Part shown: in pieces, positions 16,989 to 28,531 of the stretch
Numbering within the stretch: position 1 is the first letter of the stretch
Layout: each line of letters starts with the position of its first letter
NCBI GenBank assembly: GCA_963840095.1
Contig: CAWIXN010000005.1
Span: 806,001 to 870,000, forward strand
From: DATBGO01 sp963840095
Lineage (GTDB): Bacteria > Actinomycetota > Actinomycetes > Streptosporangiales > Streptosporangiaceae
Length of the DNA: 64,000 bases
Direction: 5' to 3'
The notes under the pieces: model-generated
Told to the model about the DNA's origin: nothing
What the model saw: the letters and a program-made list of their open reading frames with translations, nothing else
Databases searched by the model: none
Translations under genes and position numbers: made by a program

Positions 16989-17867
16989 ATGACGCAATCG
17001 CCTGGAGAGGCGCCTAAGCGGGACCACGATCCAGGCCGCGGCGGGAGCATCGGCCCCTTCGTGACCTTCGTCGATCACGTGCGGCCAGACGGCACGGTAG
17101 CTCGCTGGGAGTCCCGCCGCCACCGCAAGCACCTGCACGGCCCGTCGGCTGTCGGCTCGACGTGGTGGGCGCCTACGGCCCGCGGCTGGTGGATCGCCGT
17201 CCTGTTCGCCGTGGGATCGGCGCTCTTCGCCCTCGGCGCCGTCCCCGCGTACGCCAGTGCCGTCGGGGCCCGCTCCGACGCCGTGACGTTCTTCGTCGGC
17301 TCGCTGTTCTTCACCTCGGCCGGGTTCTTGAGCTACCGGGAAGCCGTCGACGCCGGGCCGCCGGCGCCCAGTGCACGCCGGCGTCGCTTCTTCGTTTTCC
17401 AGCCCCGCAGGATCGACTGGTGGGCGACCGCCGTGCAACTGGCCGGGACCCTCTACTTCAACGTCAGCACCGGGAACGCGGTCCGGGTGGACCTCTCCGC
17501 CCAGGCCGCGAACCAGCACGTATGGCGGCCCGACGCGGTCGGCTCGATCTGCTTCCTGGTCGCCAGCGGGCTGGCCTGGTTCGAGGTCTGCCACGGCTGG
17601 GCCGCCTGGCGTCCCCGGTCATGGTCATGGTGGATCGCGCTGGCCAACCTGATCGGCTCCGTGGCCTTCGGCGTGTCGGCGGTGGCCGGATACATCAACC
17701 CGGCGACCGGCCAGCTGCACAACGCCGAGCGCTCGAATCTGGGCACTCTGATAGGTGCGCTGTGCTTCTTGGTCGGCGCGCTGCTGCTCCTGCCCGAGCG
17801 CACCGAGGAAGCCAGCATGGGAGAATCCAGCACCGCGGTGACCGCCCCGGGCGCCAGCGGCACGTGA
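16989..17867 (+). CDS. Polytopic membrane protein of unknown function
   Basis: A 292-residue protein from ATG 16989. After a soluble, charged N-terminus (about 60 residues with HVRPDGTVARWESRRHRKHL) come roughly six to seven hydrophobic segments, among them WWIAVLFAVGSALFALGAVP, WATAVQLAGTLYFNVSTG and IALANLIGSVAFGVSAVAGY. The repeated pairs of Trp-rich helices resemble YrhK-like proteins, but the assignment is tentative. It starts 28 bp from the divergent methyltransferase and ends 31 bp before the alkyl sulfatase, with which it is probably co-transcribed. Confidence 0.72.
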   Translation: MTQSPGEAPKRDHDPGRGGSIGPFVTFVDHVRPDGTVARWESRRHRKHLHGPSAVGSTWWAPTARGWWIAVLFAVGSALFALGAVPAYASAVGARSDAVTFFVGSLFFTSAGFLSYREAVDAGPPAPSARRRRFFVFQPRRIDWWATAVQLAGTLYFNVSTGNAVRVDLSAQAANQHVWRPDAVGSICFLVASGLAWFEVCHGWAAWRPRSWSWWIALANLIGSVAFGVSAVAGYINPATGQLHNAERSNLGTLIGALCFLVGALLLLPERTEEASMGESSTAVTAPGASGT

Positions 17868-17898
17868 ATCGTGCCCGGGGATCGAAGAGGAGACTGGC

Positions 17899-19698
17899 GT
17901 GGCTGATCTGCCGTTCGAGGACCATTCCGATTTCGAGGATGCTGACCGCGGGCTGATCGGCTCGCTGGACCCGTGCGTCGTGAAGAACGCCGCCGGGCGG
18001 GTGGTGTGGGACAACGATGCGTACCGGTTCCTAGACGGCGACTGCCCGGATACGGCTAACCAGAGCTTGTGGCGGCAGTCTCAGCTTTGCGCCAGGCAGG
18101 GCTTGTTCAAGGTGACGGACGGCATCTACCAGCTGCGCGGGCTTGACCTGTCGAACATGACCATCGTGGAGGGCGACCACGGCGTCATCGTGATCGACCC
18201 GCTGATCTCGACTGAGACGGCGGCCGCCGGGCTCGCCCTGTACTGGCGGCATCGGGGTGACCGGCCGGTGACCGGGGTGATCTACACCCACAGCCACGGC
18301 GACCACTTCGGCGGAGTCCGCGGCGTAGTGACCGAAGACGTGCCGATCCTGGCCCCGGCCGGGTTCCTGGAGCACGCCGTGGAGGAGAACGTGTACGCGG
18401 GCACCGCGATGAACCGGCGGGCGGTGTACATGTACGGCGCCGAGCTCGGCAAGACGCCGGAGGGGCAGATCGGCGCGGGGCTGGGCATGACGACCTCGAC
18501 GGGGACGGTCTCGCTGATCGCACCGACGGTTGATATCACGCATACCGGCCAGCGGGAGACGGTCGACGGGGTGGCGATGGAGTTCCAGCTCACCCCCGGG
18601 ACCGAGGCACCGGCGGAGATGAACTTCCTGTTCCCGGACCACCGCGCGCTGTGCATGGCCGAGAACGCCACACACAACCTGCACAACCTGCTGACCCTCC
18701 GCGGGGCGCTGGTCCGCGATCCGCGGATCTGGGCCCGCTACCTGAATGAGGCGATCGTGCGGTTCGGCGACCGGGCCGATGTGGCGTTCGCGTCGCACCA
18801 CTGGCCGACCTGGGGGCACGACAAGGTCATCCGGTTCCTGTCGGAGCAGCGGGACCTGTACGCCTACCTGCACGACCAGTCACTGCGCCTGCTGAACCAG
18901 GGCTATACCGGCCTGGAGATCGCCGAGCTGATCCAGCTCCCGCCCGCGCTCGAGCGTGCCTGGCACGCCCGCGGTTACTACGGCTCGGTCAGCCACAACG
19001 TCAAGGCGATCTACCAGCGGTACATGGGCTGGTTCGACGGCAACCCGGCCAGCCTCTGGAAGCACCCTCCCGAGGCCGCGGCCCAGCGATACGTCGAGTG
19101 TCTCGGCGGCACCGATGCGGTCGTCGCCAAAGCCCGGCAGTACGCCGATTCCGGTGACCTGCGGTTCGCAGCCGAGCTGCTCAACCACGCAGTATTCGCC
19201 GACCCCGGGCACCAGGAGGCCAAGCAGCTGCTCGCCGCGACGTACGAAAAGCTCGGGTATGGGACAGAGAACGGCACCTGGCGCAACTTCTACCTGATGG
19301 GCGCGCTGGAGCTACGTCATGGCGCGGTCCCGCCGTCGCTGAGCCTGGCCCCGCCCGACATGATCCAGGCACTCACCGTGGAGCAGCTGTTCGACTCGAT
19401 CGCGATCCGCATCAACGGGCCGAAAGCCTGGTCCCAGGCACTGACGATCGACTGGAGTCTCACCGACGAGAACACCCGGTACCGGATGACCCTGTCCAAC
19501 GGCGCCCTGATCCACTGGGCCGGTCCCGCCCCGGGCGCCACCGACCTGACCGTGACCCTCACCAAACCGCAGTTGCTCGGACTGCTCGCGGGACAGGGCC
19601 TGGACGGCATCCAGACCGCTGGCGACGCTGATGTCTTGCAGCGGCTGCTCGGCTTGCTGGATACTCCGCAACCCGGATTCGCTATCGTCACTCCGTAA
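17899..19698 (+). CDS. Alkyl/aryl-sulfatase, metallo-beta-lactamase fold (SdsA/BDS1 type)
   Basis: A 599-residue enzyme from GTG 17899 with a GAAGAGGAG ribosome binding site. The metal-binding THSHGDHFGG lies near residue 135, AENATHNLHN near 255 supplies further ligands, FASHHWPTWG follows near 295, and the C-terminal third (from DPGHQEAKQLL on) matches the alkylsulfatase dimerisation and SCP2-like domains. Length and domain order fit class III Zn-dependent alkyl sulfatases that cleave sulfate from primary alkyl sulfates. No Sec signal peptide is visible, so it should be cytoplasmic. It could release sulfate for assimilation, or the family fold may be used for another ester. Confidence 0.9.
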   Translation: MADLPFEDHSDFEDADRGLIGSLDPCVVKNAAGRVVWDNDAYRFLDGDCPDTANQSLWRQSQLCARQGLFKVTDGIYQLRGLDLSNMTIVEGDHGVIVIDPLISTETAAAGLALYWRHRGDRPVTGVIYTHSHGDHFGGVRGVVTEDVPILAPAGFLEHAVEENVYAGTAMNRRAVYMYGAELGKTPEGQIGAGLGMTTSTGTVSLIAPTVDITHTGQRETVDGVAMEFQLTPGTEAPAEMNFLFPDHRALCMAENATHNLHNLLTLRGALVRDPRIWARYLNEAIVRFGDRADVAFASHHWPTWGHDKVIRFLSEQRDLYAYLHDQSLRLLNQGYTGLEIAELIQLPPALERAWHARGYYGSVSHNVKAIYQRYMGWFDGNPASLWKHPPEAAAQRYVECLGGTDAVVAKARQYADSGDLRFAAELLNHAVFADPGHQEAKQLLAATYEKLGYGTENGTWRNFYLMGALELRHGAVPPSLSLAPPDMIQALTVEQLFDSIAIRINGPKAWSQALTIDWSLTDENTRYRMTLSNGALIHWAGPAPGATDLTVTLTKPQLLGLLAGQGLDGIQTAGDADVLQRLLGLLDTPQPGFAIVTP

Positions 19699-19721
19699 CG
19701 GCCAGCACCGGGTTTCCCGAA

Positions 19722-19740
19722 CTCATCCACCGTGGGTGAT
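19722..19740. promoter_or_regulatory. Island operator upstream of glutamate decarboxylase
   Basis: CTCATCC-ACCGT-GGGTGAT: the right arm matches the consensus exactly, the left at five of seven positions. It lies 81 bp upstream of the gad start. Confidence 0.5.
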
Positions 19741-19820
19741 GTCGTCATCGGGGGCTGCCGACCAGCATGACTGGGGAACTGCGTCTGCCGATGAGCGGCG
19801 CCGAGCTAGGAGAGCCCACC

Positions 19821-21221
19821 ATGCCCCTGCACGACCGCGACAGCATCCGTCAGCAGCTGGAGGACTCGGTGTTCGCCCGGCATGACCTGACCCGGCCCGT
19901 GCCCAAGTACCGGTTCCCGCGGGACGAGACGGAGCCGAGGGAGGCGTACCAGGTGGTGTCGGACGAGGTGATGCTCGACGGCAACGCCCGCCAGAACCTG
20001 GCCACCTTCTGCCAGACGTGGGAAGAGCCGGAACTCCTCGCGCTGATGACGATCTCGGTTAACAAGAACCTGATCGACAAGGATGAGTATCCGCAGACCG
20101 CCGAGATCGAGGCGCGCTGCGTGCACATGCTGGCCGACCTGTGGAATGCGCCCGCCGCGGCCAATACCGTGGGCGCCTCGGCCATCGGGTCCTCGGAGGC
20201 CTGCATGCTGGCGGGCATGGCGGCCAAGTGGCGCTGGCGGGCCAAGCGGCAAGCCGAGGGCAAGCCGGCCGATAAGCCGAACATGGTGTGCGGTCCAGTA
20301 CAGGTGGTATGGCACAAGTTCGCCCGCTACTGGGACATCGAAATGCGCGAGGTCCCGATGTCTCATGACAGCTATGCCATGACTCCAGCCTCGATGCTGG
20401 AGCGGGTGGACGAGAACACGATCATGGTCGTCCCCACCTTCGGCGTCACCTACACCGGCGCCTATGAGCAGGTGGAGGCCATGTCCAAGGCGCTCGACCA
20501 GCTGCAGGCCGATACCGGCCTTGATGTCGACATTCACGTTGACGGGGCCAGCGGCGCCTTCCTCGCCCCGTTCTGCGCGCCTGACGTGGTCTTCGACTTC
20601 CGCCTCCCCCGGGTGAAGTCGATCAGCAGCTCGGGGCACAAGTTCGGGCTGGCGCCACTGGGCGTCGGCTGGGTCATCTGGCGGGATCGCCAGGAGCTCC
20701 CTGATGACCTGGTGTTCCACGTCAACTACCTGGGCGGCGACATGCCGACCTTCCAGATCAACTTCTCCCGCCCGGCCGGGCAGATCATCGCGCAGTACTA
20801 CAACTTCCTGCGCCTGGGCCATGAGGGGTACAAGCGCATCCACGACGGGTCCTATGAGATCGGCCGGTACCTCGCCACCGAGATCGTCAAGCTGGGCCCC
20901 TTCGAGCTCCTCTGTGACAGCAATCCGGCCACCGGGATCCCGACGGTGACCTGGCGGATCCGCGAGGGCGAGGACCCTGGCTACACCTTGTTCGACCTGG
21001 CCGACCGGCTGCGCACCCGGGGCTGGCAGGTGCCTGCCTACACCCTCACCGGGACGGCCGCCGACATCGCCGTCCAGCGCATCCTGGTCCGCCTGGGGGT
21101 GAGCCAGGACCTGGCCTCCCTGCTCCTCGACGACTTCAAGGACGCCGTGGCCCACTTCTCGAAGCATCCGGTCACGGTGTCCATGACGAAGGAGGAGTCA
21201 GGCGGGTTCAGCCATCTGTAG
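19821..21221 (+). CDS. gad: Glutamate decarboxylase
   Basis: A 466-residue PLP enzyme that converts glutamate to GABA and CO2 and consumes a proton. The start ATG 19821 has AGGAG eight bases upstream, and the N-terminus aligns with bacterial GadB. LDGNARQNLATFCQTW near residue 57, the substrate region VGASAIGSSEACMLAG, VDIHVDGASGAFLAPF and the PLP lysine K274 in SSSGHKFGLAPLGVGW are all present. No glutamate/GABA antiporter (GadC) is adjacent, so it may act in internal pH control or a GABA shunt. An operator is 81 bp upstream. Confidence 0.95.
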   Translation: MPLHDRDSIRQQLEDSVFARHDLTRPVPKYRFPRDETEPREAYQVVSDEVMLDGNARQNLATFCQTWEEPELLALMTISVNKNLIDKDEYPQTAEIEARCVHMLADLWNAPAAANTVGASAIGSSEACMLAGMAAKWRWRAKRQAEGKPADKPNMVCGPVQVVWHKFARYWDIEMREVPMSHDSYAMTPASMLERVDENTIMVVPTFGVTYTGAYEQVEAMSKALDQLQADTGLDVDIHVDGASGAFLAPFCAPDVVFDFRLPRVKSISSSGHKFGLAPLGVGWVIWRDRQELPDDLVFHVNYLGGDMPTFQINFSRPAGQIIAQYYNFLRLGHEGYKRIHDGSYEIGRYLATEIVKLGPFELLCDSNPATGIPTVTWRIREGEDPGYTLFDLADRLRTRGWQVPAYTLTGTAADIAVQRILVRLGVSQDLASLLLDDFKDAVAHFSKHPVTVSMTKEESGGFSHL

Positions 21222-21222
21222 A

Positions 21223-21239
21223 GCCCGTTCAGTTCGGGC
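21223..21239 (+). terminator. Short hairpin after glutamate decarboxylase
   Basis: GCCCG-TTCAGTT-CGGGC directly after the gad stop. The stem is only five base pairs and no T-run follows, so it is a weak terminator candidate. Confidence 0.25.
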
Positions 21240-21249
21240 CACCGCGACA

Positions 21250-21268
21250 TTCACCCGCCATGGGTGAG
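21250..21268. promoter_or_regulatory. Island operator upstream of the second HAD gene
   Basis: TTCACCC-GCCAT-GGGTGAG, 7-5-7 layout, 130 bp upstream of the HAD start at 21398. Confidence 0.65.
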
Positions 21269-21397
21269 GCAGCAAGCGGCAAGGTCAGCGTGGTCCGCAA
21301 GCATGAGCAGCCGGCTCCAGGCAGCTGGGACCGAGTAGCGACGAGCAGGGCGCATCTCGTCTCGCCCGGTCCCGGTGCGATGAACAGGAGGCCGGGG

Positions 21398-22276
21398 ATG
21401 GCCGATCAGCTGCCGAGCTGGACGGAGGGGCCGGCGAAGGCCCAGATCCTGGAGTTCGTGCAGTCGGTGACCGAGCCGGGCGCGTCGTTCGTGCCCGCGC
21501 CGGACCGGATCGCGGCGTTCGACTACGACGGCACGCTGTGGTGCGAGAAGCCGATGTACCCGCAGGCCGATTTCCTGCTGCGGCGCTGGCAGGAGATGGT
21601 CCGGGCCCATCCCGGCTTAGCCAAGCAGCAGCCGTGGAAGGCCGTGACCGAGGGGGATCAGGAGTGGCTGGCGGGGATGCTGGCGCGGGTGCCTGACCTG
21701 ACCCGGGGCGTGACCCAGGCCTACGAGGGCATCACCGTCGAGGCGTTCGAGAGGGCCGTGCGGACCTTCATCGATACCGCGCGCCATCCGGTGCTCGGCG
21801 TCCCCTACACCAGCCTGGCCTACCGCCCGATGCGCGAGCTGATCGCGCTGCTGACGGCCGTGCAATTCGAGGTCTACATCTGCTCGGCGGGCGGCCGGGA
21901 TTTCGTCCGGGCGGTGGCGCCGGAGATGTACGGCATCCCCCGGCAGCGGGTGATCGGGTCGGGCACCACCCTGGAGTACCGCCACGGCGAGGTGTACCGC
22001 ACCCGGGGCGTCGAGCAACCTATCGATGATGGTCCTGGCAAGCCGATCCACATCTGGACGCGCACCGGCCGCAAGCCGCTGCTGGCGGGCGGGAACGCCG
22101 ACGGGGACGCCGCGATGCTGCGGACGGCCCGGTTCGGCCTGCTGATCCGTCACGACGACGCCGCGCGGGAATACGCCTACGACGCAGGCTCGGAGAAGGC
22201 TCTGGTCAAGGCCAAGGAACGCGGCTGGACGGTCGTGAGCATGCAAAACGACTTCAAGGTGGTCTTTGACCTGTAA
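21398..22276 (+). CDS. HAD-superfamily hydrolase (second paralogue)
   Basis: A 292-residue phosphatase. I chose ATG 21398 (MADQLPSW) because a perfect AGGAGG lies six bases before it; earlier in-frame ATGs at 21260 and 21380 lack one, and the first overlaps the operator. Motif I is FDYDGTLWCEKPM, motif II region CSAGGRDF, motif IV AGGNADGDAAML. Over its length it parallels the HAD at 11940-12860 (QADF-LRR, QPWK, AYEGI, GIPRxRVIGS, TIVSM/TVVSM with an Asp-rich end), so the two arose by duplication. The substrate is unknown. Confidence 0.85.
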   Translation: MADQLPSWTEGPAKAQILEFVQSVTEPGASFVPAPDRIAAFDYDGTLWCEKPMYPQADFLLRRWQEMVRAHPGLAKQQPWKAVTEGDQEWLAGMLARVPDLTRGVTQAYEGITVEAFERAVRTFIDTARHPVLGVPYTSLAYRPMRELIALLTAVQFEVYICSAGGRDFVRAVAPEMYGIPRQRVIGSGTTLEYRHGEVYRTRGVEQPIDDGPGKPIHIWTRTGRKPLLAGGNADGDAAMLRTARFGLLIRHDDAAREYAYDAGSEKALVKAKERGWTVVSMQNDFKVVFDL

Positions 22277-22315
22277 CCGTCATGGCGCGCGCCGTAAGCA
22301 GGACGCCCGCGCCGC

Positions 22316-22906
22316 TCAGTCAGCCCGCGGCAGATTCTCCACTTGCTTCTTGGTGATGTTGAGCCGGATTCCGCCGTCGACCCGGGTCACGGCAGCGATC
22401 GGGATGGCGACTTCCTTGCGCCCCCACAGATGCCCCTCCTGGAGCACGACGTGGGTCACCTGGTGACTGTCCGGGTCGATCAGGAAGCCCTGCACCCGCC
22501 CGATCTCGCCATCGACGGCATGGACGCCCTCACCCGGGCCCACCTCTGTCTCGCCCACCGGAACGACGTCTTCGAGGACCGTCCCTCGGTGGGCCAGGGA
22601 CGTGCCGTATTCCATGCCAATGAGGCCGCCGCCCGTGTTGGCCAGGCCCTCCACCACGTCGCGCTCCGCGGAGTGCTCGAGCCGCTCGAACTCCGCGAGG
22701 CTGCAGCGCAGCCTGATCTCGCCGGTAGTCGCGTCGACCAGCTCAAGCGGAACAAGGCGGCCTGCCGCTTTCTGGTGCTCCGGTTCGATGACCAGGTGGG
22801 TGATCGTTCCGGCGGCCTCGTCGATGATCACGCGGCTAAGCTCGCCGCAGATTCCATCCGAGCAGCTTGCCCTGGTCCCGATCGTGAATTCCGTCGCCTC
22901 TGCCAC
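22316..22906 (-). CDS. PRC-barrel domain protein
   Basis: A 196-residue protein from GTG 22906 with GGGAAGG upstream. Two PRC-barrel-like halves are visible: FTIGTRASCSDGICGELSRV followed by ITHLVIEPEHQ, and VHAVDGEIGRVQGFLIDP followed by VTHVVLQEGHLWGRKEVAIP. The beta-barrel fold occurs in RimM and photosynthetic reaction-centre H subunits and in many stand-alone stress proteins; no catalytic residues are expected. It ends with a KKQVENLPRAD tail. An island operator sits 102 bp upstream in the promoter block shared with the SHOCT gene. Confidence 0.82.
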   Translation of the reverse strand: MAEATEFTIGTRASCSDGICGELSRVIIDEAAGTITHLVIEPEHQKAAGRLVPLELVDATTGEIRLRCSLAEFERLEHSAERDVVEGLANTGGGLIGMEYGTSLAHRGTVLEDVVPVGETEVGPGEGVHAVDGEIGRVQGFLIDPDSHQVTHVVLQEGHLWGRKEVAIPIAAVTRVDGGIRLNITKKQVENLPRAD

Positions 22907-23007
22907 TGCTGCCTTCCCTTGACTCCCCGGTCACGCGGGCCAGCCAGCGTGGCCAGCTGGTCTGCTCAGTGTGCAGACTCAGGATTCGCCGCCGGCCGGT
23001 GACCGGC

Positions 23008-23026
23008 ATCACCCGCCAGGGGTGAG
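23008..23026. promoter_or_regulatory. Island operator upstream of the PRC-barrel gene
   Basis: ATCACCC-GCCAG-GGGTGAG, embedded in the block CTCAGGATTCGCCGCC...GACCGGC that repeats the block at 16.1 kb. Confidence 0.7.
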
Positions 23027-23488
23027 ACACCCGCCCTCATGCCACTGCGCGCCTTTCAGCCGGCGGCTCCGTCGGCCGGCGGCTCCGTGGTCGATTCGGG
23101 TTACCAGCGGGTCAGCACACTGTCCCATGTGTCGCTGCCGATCTCGCCGCGCACTTCAGGCCTATTCGACCTCCTTGTTACGCGTCATCATCGAACGCTC
23201 ATCTGGGTCGACGCCGAAGGCGACCCGCTCGACGGGTCGAAACGCTACGAGCTGCACCTAGAGAAGACCCCGCCAGTCGACGGGTTCTGGTCACTCACGA
23301 TGTACCGGCCCCCCGAGTTCTACCTAGTTGCCAACCCGATCGAGCGCTATTCGATCGGCGACCGCACGCCGGGGCTGAAGACGGGAGAAGACGGCAGCGT
23401 GACCATCTACATCCAGAAGGTCGGTCAGGGCCTGACGATCCCGCATCGGGCCTTCCCTCGAGTCAGGCGTGGCCTTTTCTCGGGTCGG

Positions 23489-25689
<2,201 letters not shown>

Positions 25690-25693
<4 letters not shown>

Positions 25694-28416
25694 TTCTGCG
25701 CTTTATTGCTCAGGTCACGCAGGAGGTCTCCGACCGAGGGAACCGCGCCATGCCGGCGCAGGATCAGGTCGCCGATCAGGCCGGTCCACCCGGTCTGGTG
25801 GAAGGCGCCGATCGCGGCGCCGTTGTCGCCGTGGAAGTACTCGCTGAAGATCAGGTTGTCCTTCCAGGCGGGATCGGTCTGCATCCGCTCGGTCCCGCCG
25901 AAGCAGGCCCGCCGTCCGTTTTCGTCCCTGGTGAACAGCGAGATCAGCCGGTCCTGCAGGTCGGCGGCGATCAGGTCGAGGGTGAGCCGCTTCCCGGAGC
26001 CGGTCGGGTACTCGACCTCCAGGTCATCGCCGTAGAACCGGTGGTAGCGCTCCAACGATTCGACCAGGAGGTAGTTGAGCGGGAACCAGATCGGGCCGCG
26101 CCAGTTGGAGTTGCCGCCGAACATGGACGTGGTCGACTCGGCCGGCTCGTAGTCGACAGACGAGTGGTAGCCCTCGACGTCGAACTGGTAGGGATGATCC
26201 CGGTGGTAGGCCGACAGCGCGCGCAGCCCGTGCGGGGACAGGAATTCGCTCTCGTCGAAGAGCTTGGCGAATAGCCGCTCCAGCTGGGCTGGCCGGGCCA
26301 CCGAGAGCAGCAGCCGCTGGCTGCCCGCCTCGCCGCGGAGCTGCGGGTGCTCGGCCAGCTTCTGGGGGTCCGCGACGCCCTCATGCCGCAGGAGACGTGT
26401 GAATTCCTTGTTCATCTTCATCGCGTTCTGCAGCATGTCACCGTCGACGACGGCTGCGGCCAGCGCCGGGATGAGCCCGACCATGGACCGGCTTCTCACC
26501 TCGGCGGACTGGCCGGAGGGCGCGACCAGCCGGTCATAGTAAAGTCCGTCGGCGTCGTTCCACAGGCCCTGCTGCTCGAGGGCACGCCGGATGCCCGCGA
26601 AGTGCTCCAGGAACTTCAGGATAAGGTCCTGCGCCTTGCGGCGGCCGGACCAGGTGAGGGCGCCTGCGATGGAGGCCATCGCCAACGCGTAGGAGCCCAT
26701 CCAGCCGGTCGCATCGGACTGTTCCAGGGTGTAGCCGGCGGGCAGGTGGGAGCGGTCGATCGGGCCGATGTTGTCCAGGCCGAGGAAGCCGCCCTCGAAG
26801 ACGTCGCGGCCGTCGGGGTCCTCGCGGTTGACCCACCAGGTGAAGTTGACCAGGAGCTTGTCGAACACCCGGGACAGGAAGTCGAGGTCGCGGCCGCCGT
26901 CGATGGCGAAGATCTCCAGCACCGCCCACGCGTGCACCGGCGGGTTGACGTCGCCGAAATCCCACTCGTACGCCGGCAGCGCCCCGCTCGGATGCTGGAA
27001 CCATTCCCGGCAGATCATGATCATCTGGTACTTGGCGAACGCCGGGTCCAGGTGGGCCAGGACCACGCAGTGAAAGGCCAGGTCCCAGGCGGCGAACCAG
27101 GGATACTCCCACTTGTCCGGCATGGAGATGATGTCGAACCCGTCGAAGTTGCGCCACTTGGCGTTCCGCCCGTTCTTGCGCCCGGGCGGCGGTTCCGGCT
27201 GGGTCGGGTCGCCATCCAGCCAGCGGGCGACGTCGTAATAGAACAGCTGCTTGCTCCAGAGCATGCCGGCGCAGGCCTGCCGCAGCACCAGGGCCTCGTC
27301 GGCGCTCGCGCCCGCTGGCGTCAGCTCGGTGTAGAACTCGTCGGCCTCGGCCCGGCGCTGGGTCATCACCTGATCGAAGTTCTTGCCGAGCGCGGTCGCC
27401 GCCGTGCTCGCGGGCTTGCCACGCCCGTCGGCGGCCGGCCGCAGCCGGAGCCTGAGCTCGGCGGTCTGGCCGGGAGGGACGGTGAGCTGATACCAGAATG
27501 AGCATTTTGTCCCGGTGCCGGCGGGGTTGATGGTGGGCGCGCCGTGGACGACGTGGTCGTTGATGCCGTCCTTGGGATAGGGGGTGACTGAGGCCGCGCC
27601 GTACAGCCGGGCGAGGTTGGTCTCGTTCTCGCAGAACAGGAGCTGCGGGCCAGTACCGTCAGGTGTGGTGGCGGCGATGAGTTCCAGGGTGCCCAGGAAC
27701 GGGTGGTCGATGGTGATCGACTGGTCGCCGGAGGCCTGCAGGGTTGGCCGGGCCTCAGTGTCGTCCCAGGACCAGGTGTTGCGGAACCATGCGGTGGGCA
27801 GCACGTGCAGCGTGTCGGCCTCCGGGCCGGCGTTAGTGACCTGGATGGCCATCAGCAGGTCATCGGGGCCGGCCTTGGCGTAGTGCACCTCGGTGATCCA
27901 GTACCGGTCGTCGTTGAACGCGCCGGTGTCGAGCAGCTCGTACTCGGGCTGGTACCGGTTGCGGGCGGCGTTGACATCGATCAGGTCCTGATACGGGTAC
28001 GCGCCCTGCGGGTAGTGATAGCGCCACCGGTTCCAGGCATGGCTGGGAATGGCATCCAGGTACCACCAGTACTCCTTGACATCCTCGCCATGATTTCCCT
28101 GCGGGCCGGTCAGCCCGAACGCGCGCTCCTTCAAGATCGGATCCCGCCCGTTCCACAACGCCAGCCCCAGGCACAGCCGCTGCTCGATATCACAGAACCC
28201 CGCCAGGCTGTCCTCCCCCCACCGGTAAGCCTGAGACCGGGCATGATCATGCGGCAGGTAATCCCATGCGTCGCCAGAAGCGCTGTAATCCTCCCGCACC
28301 GTCCCCCACTGCCGCTCGCTCACATACGGCCCCCACCGATACCACTCGGTGCCCTCCGCCTGCAGCCCGTCCTCCAGTCGGCCGAAATTTTCGACCCGGT
28401 CACGTTCCGCGCCCAC
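25690..28416 (-). CDS. MGH1-like (GH63-related) glycoside hydrolase
   Basis: A 908-residue protein from GTG 28416 with AAGGGG about nine bases upstream. The N-terminal beta-rich part (WYRWGPYVSERQWGTVREDY) and the C-terminal (alpha/alpha)6 barrel with KWEYPWFAAWDLAFHCVVLA, NPPVHAWAVLEIFA and NWRGPIWFPLNYLL match the glucosidase family related to mannosyl-oligosaccharide glucosidase. Acidic residues in FAAWDLAFH and in the C-terminal Glu-rich region are candidates for catalysis. It is too long for a simple trehalase. It is coupled to glgX and preceded by an inverted-repeat operator variant about 94 bp upstream. Similar genes accompany GlgX or trehalose genes in actinobacteria. Confidence 0.85.
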
Positions 28417-28509
28417 CGCATTCCCCTTCGCTTGGGTGTGCAGCCCTTGTTGGGCTCGCGCAAACCAAACGATTCCACGGCCGCAGGTGACCTGTCATCA
28501 CCTACCGGT

Positions 28510-28531
28510 CGCTTTCACCTTGGTGAAAGCG
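28510..28531. promoter_or_regulatory. Perfect inverted repeat upstream of the glycosidase operon
   Basis: CGCTTTCACC-TT-GGTGAAAGCG, ten-base perfect arms, 94 bp upstream of the glycoside hydrolase start. The core TTCACC/GGTGAA keeps the island half-site but with a 2-bp centre, like 2755-2766. A neighbouring ATCACC at 28498-28503 adds a further half-site. Confidence 0.45.

Noticed and set aside
16083..17594. A 503-residue reading of the methyltransferase extending to 17594
   Set aside because: The extra N-terminus is antisense to the membrane protein at 16989-17867; the ATG at 16961 with a TATAAT before it fits the family start.
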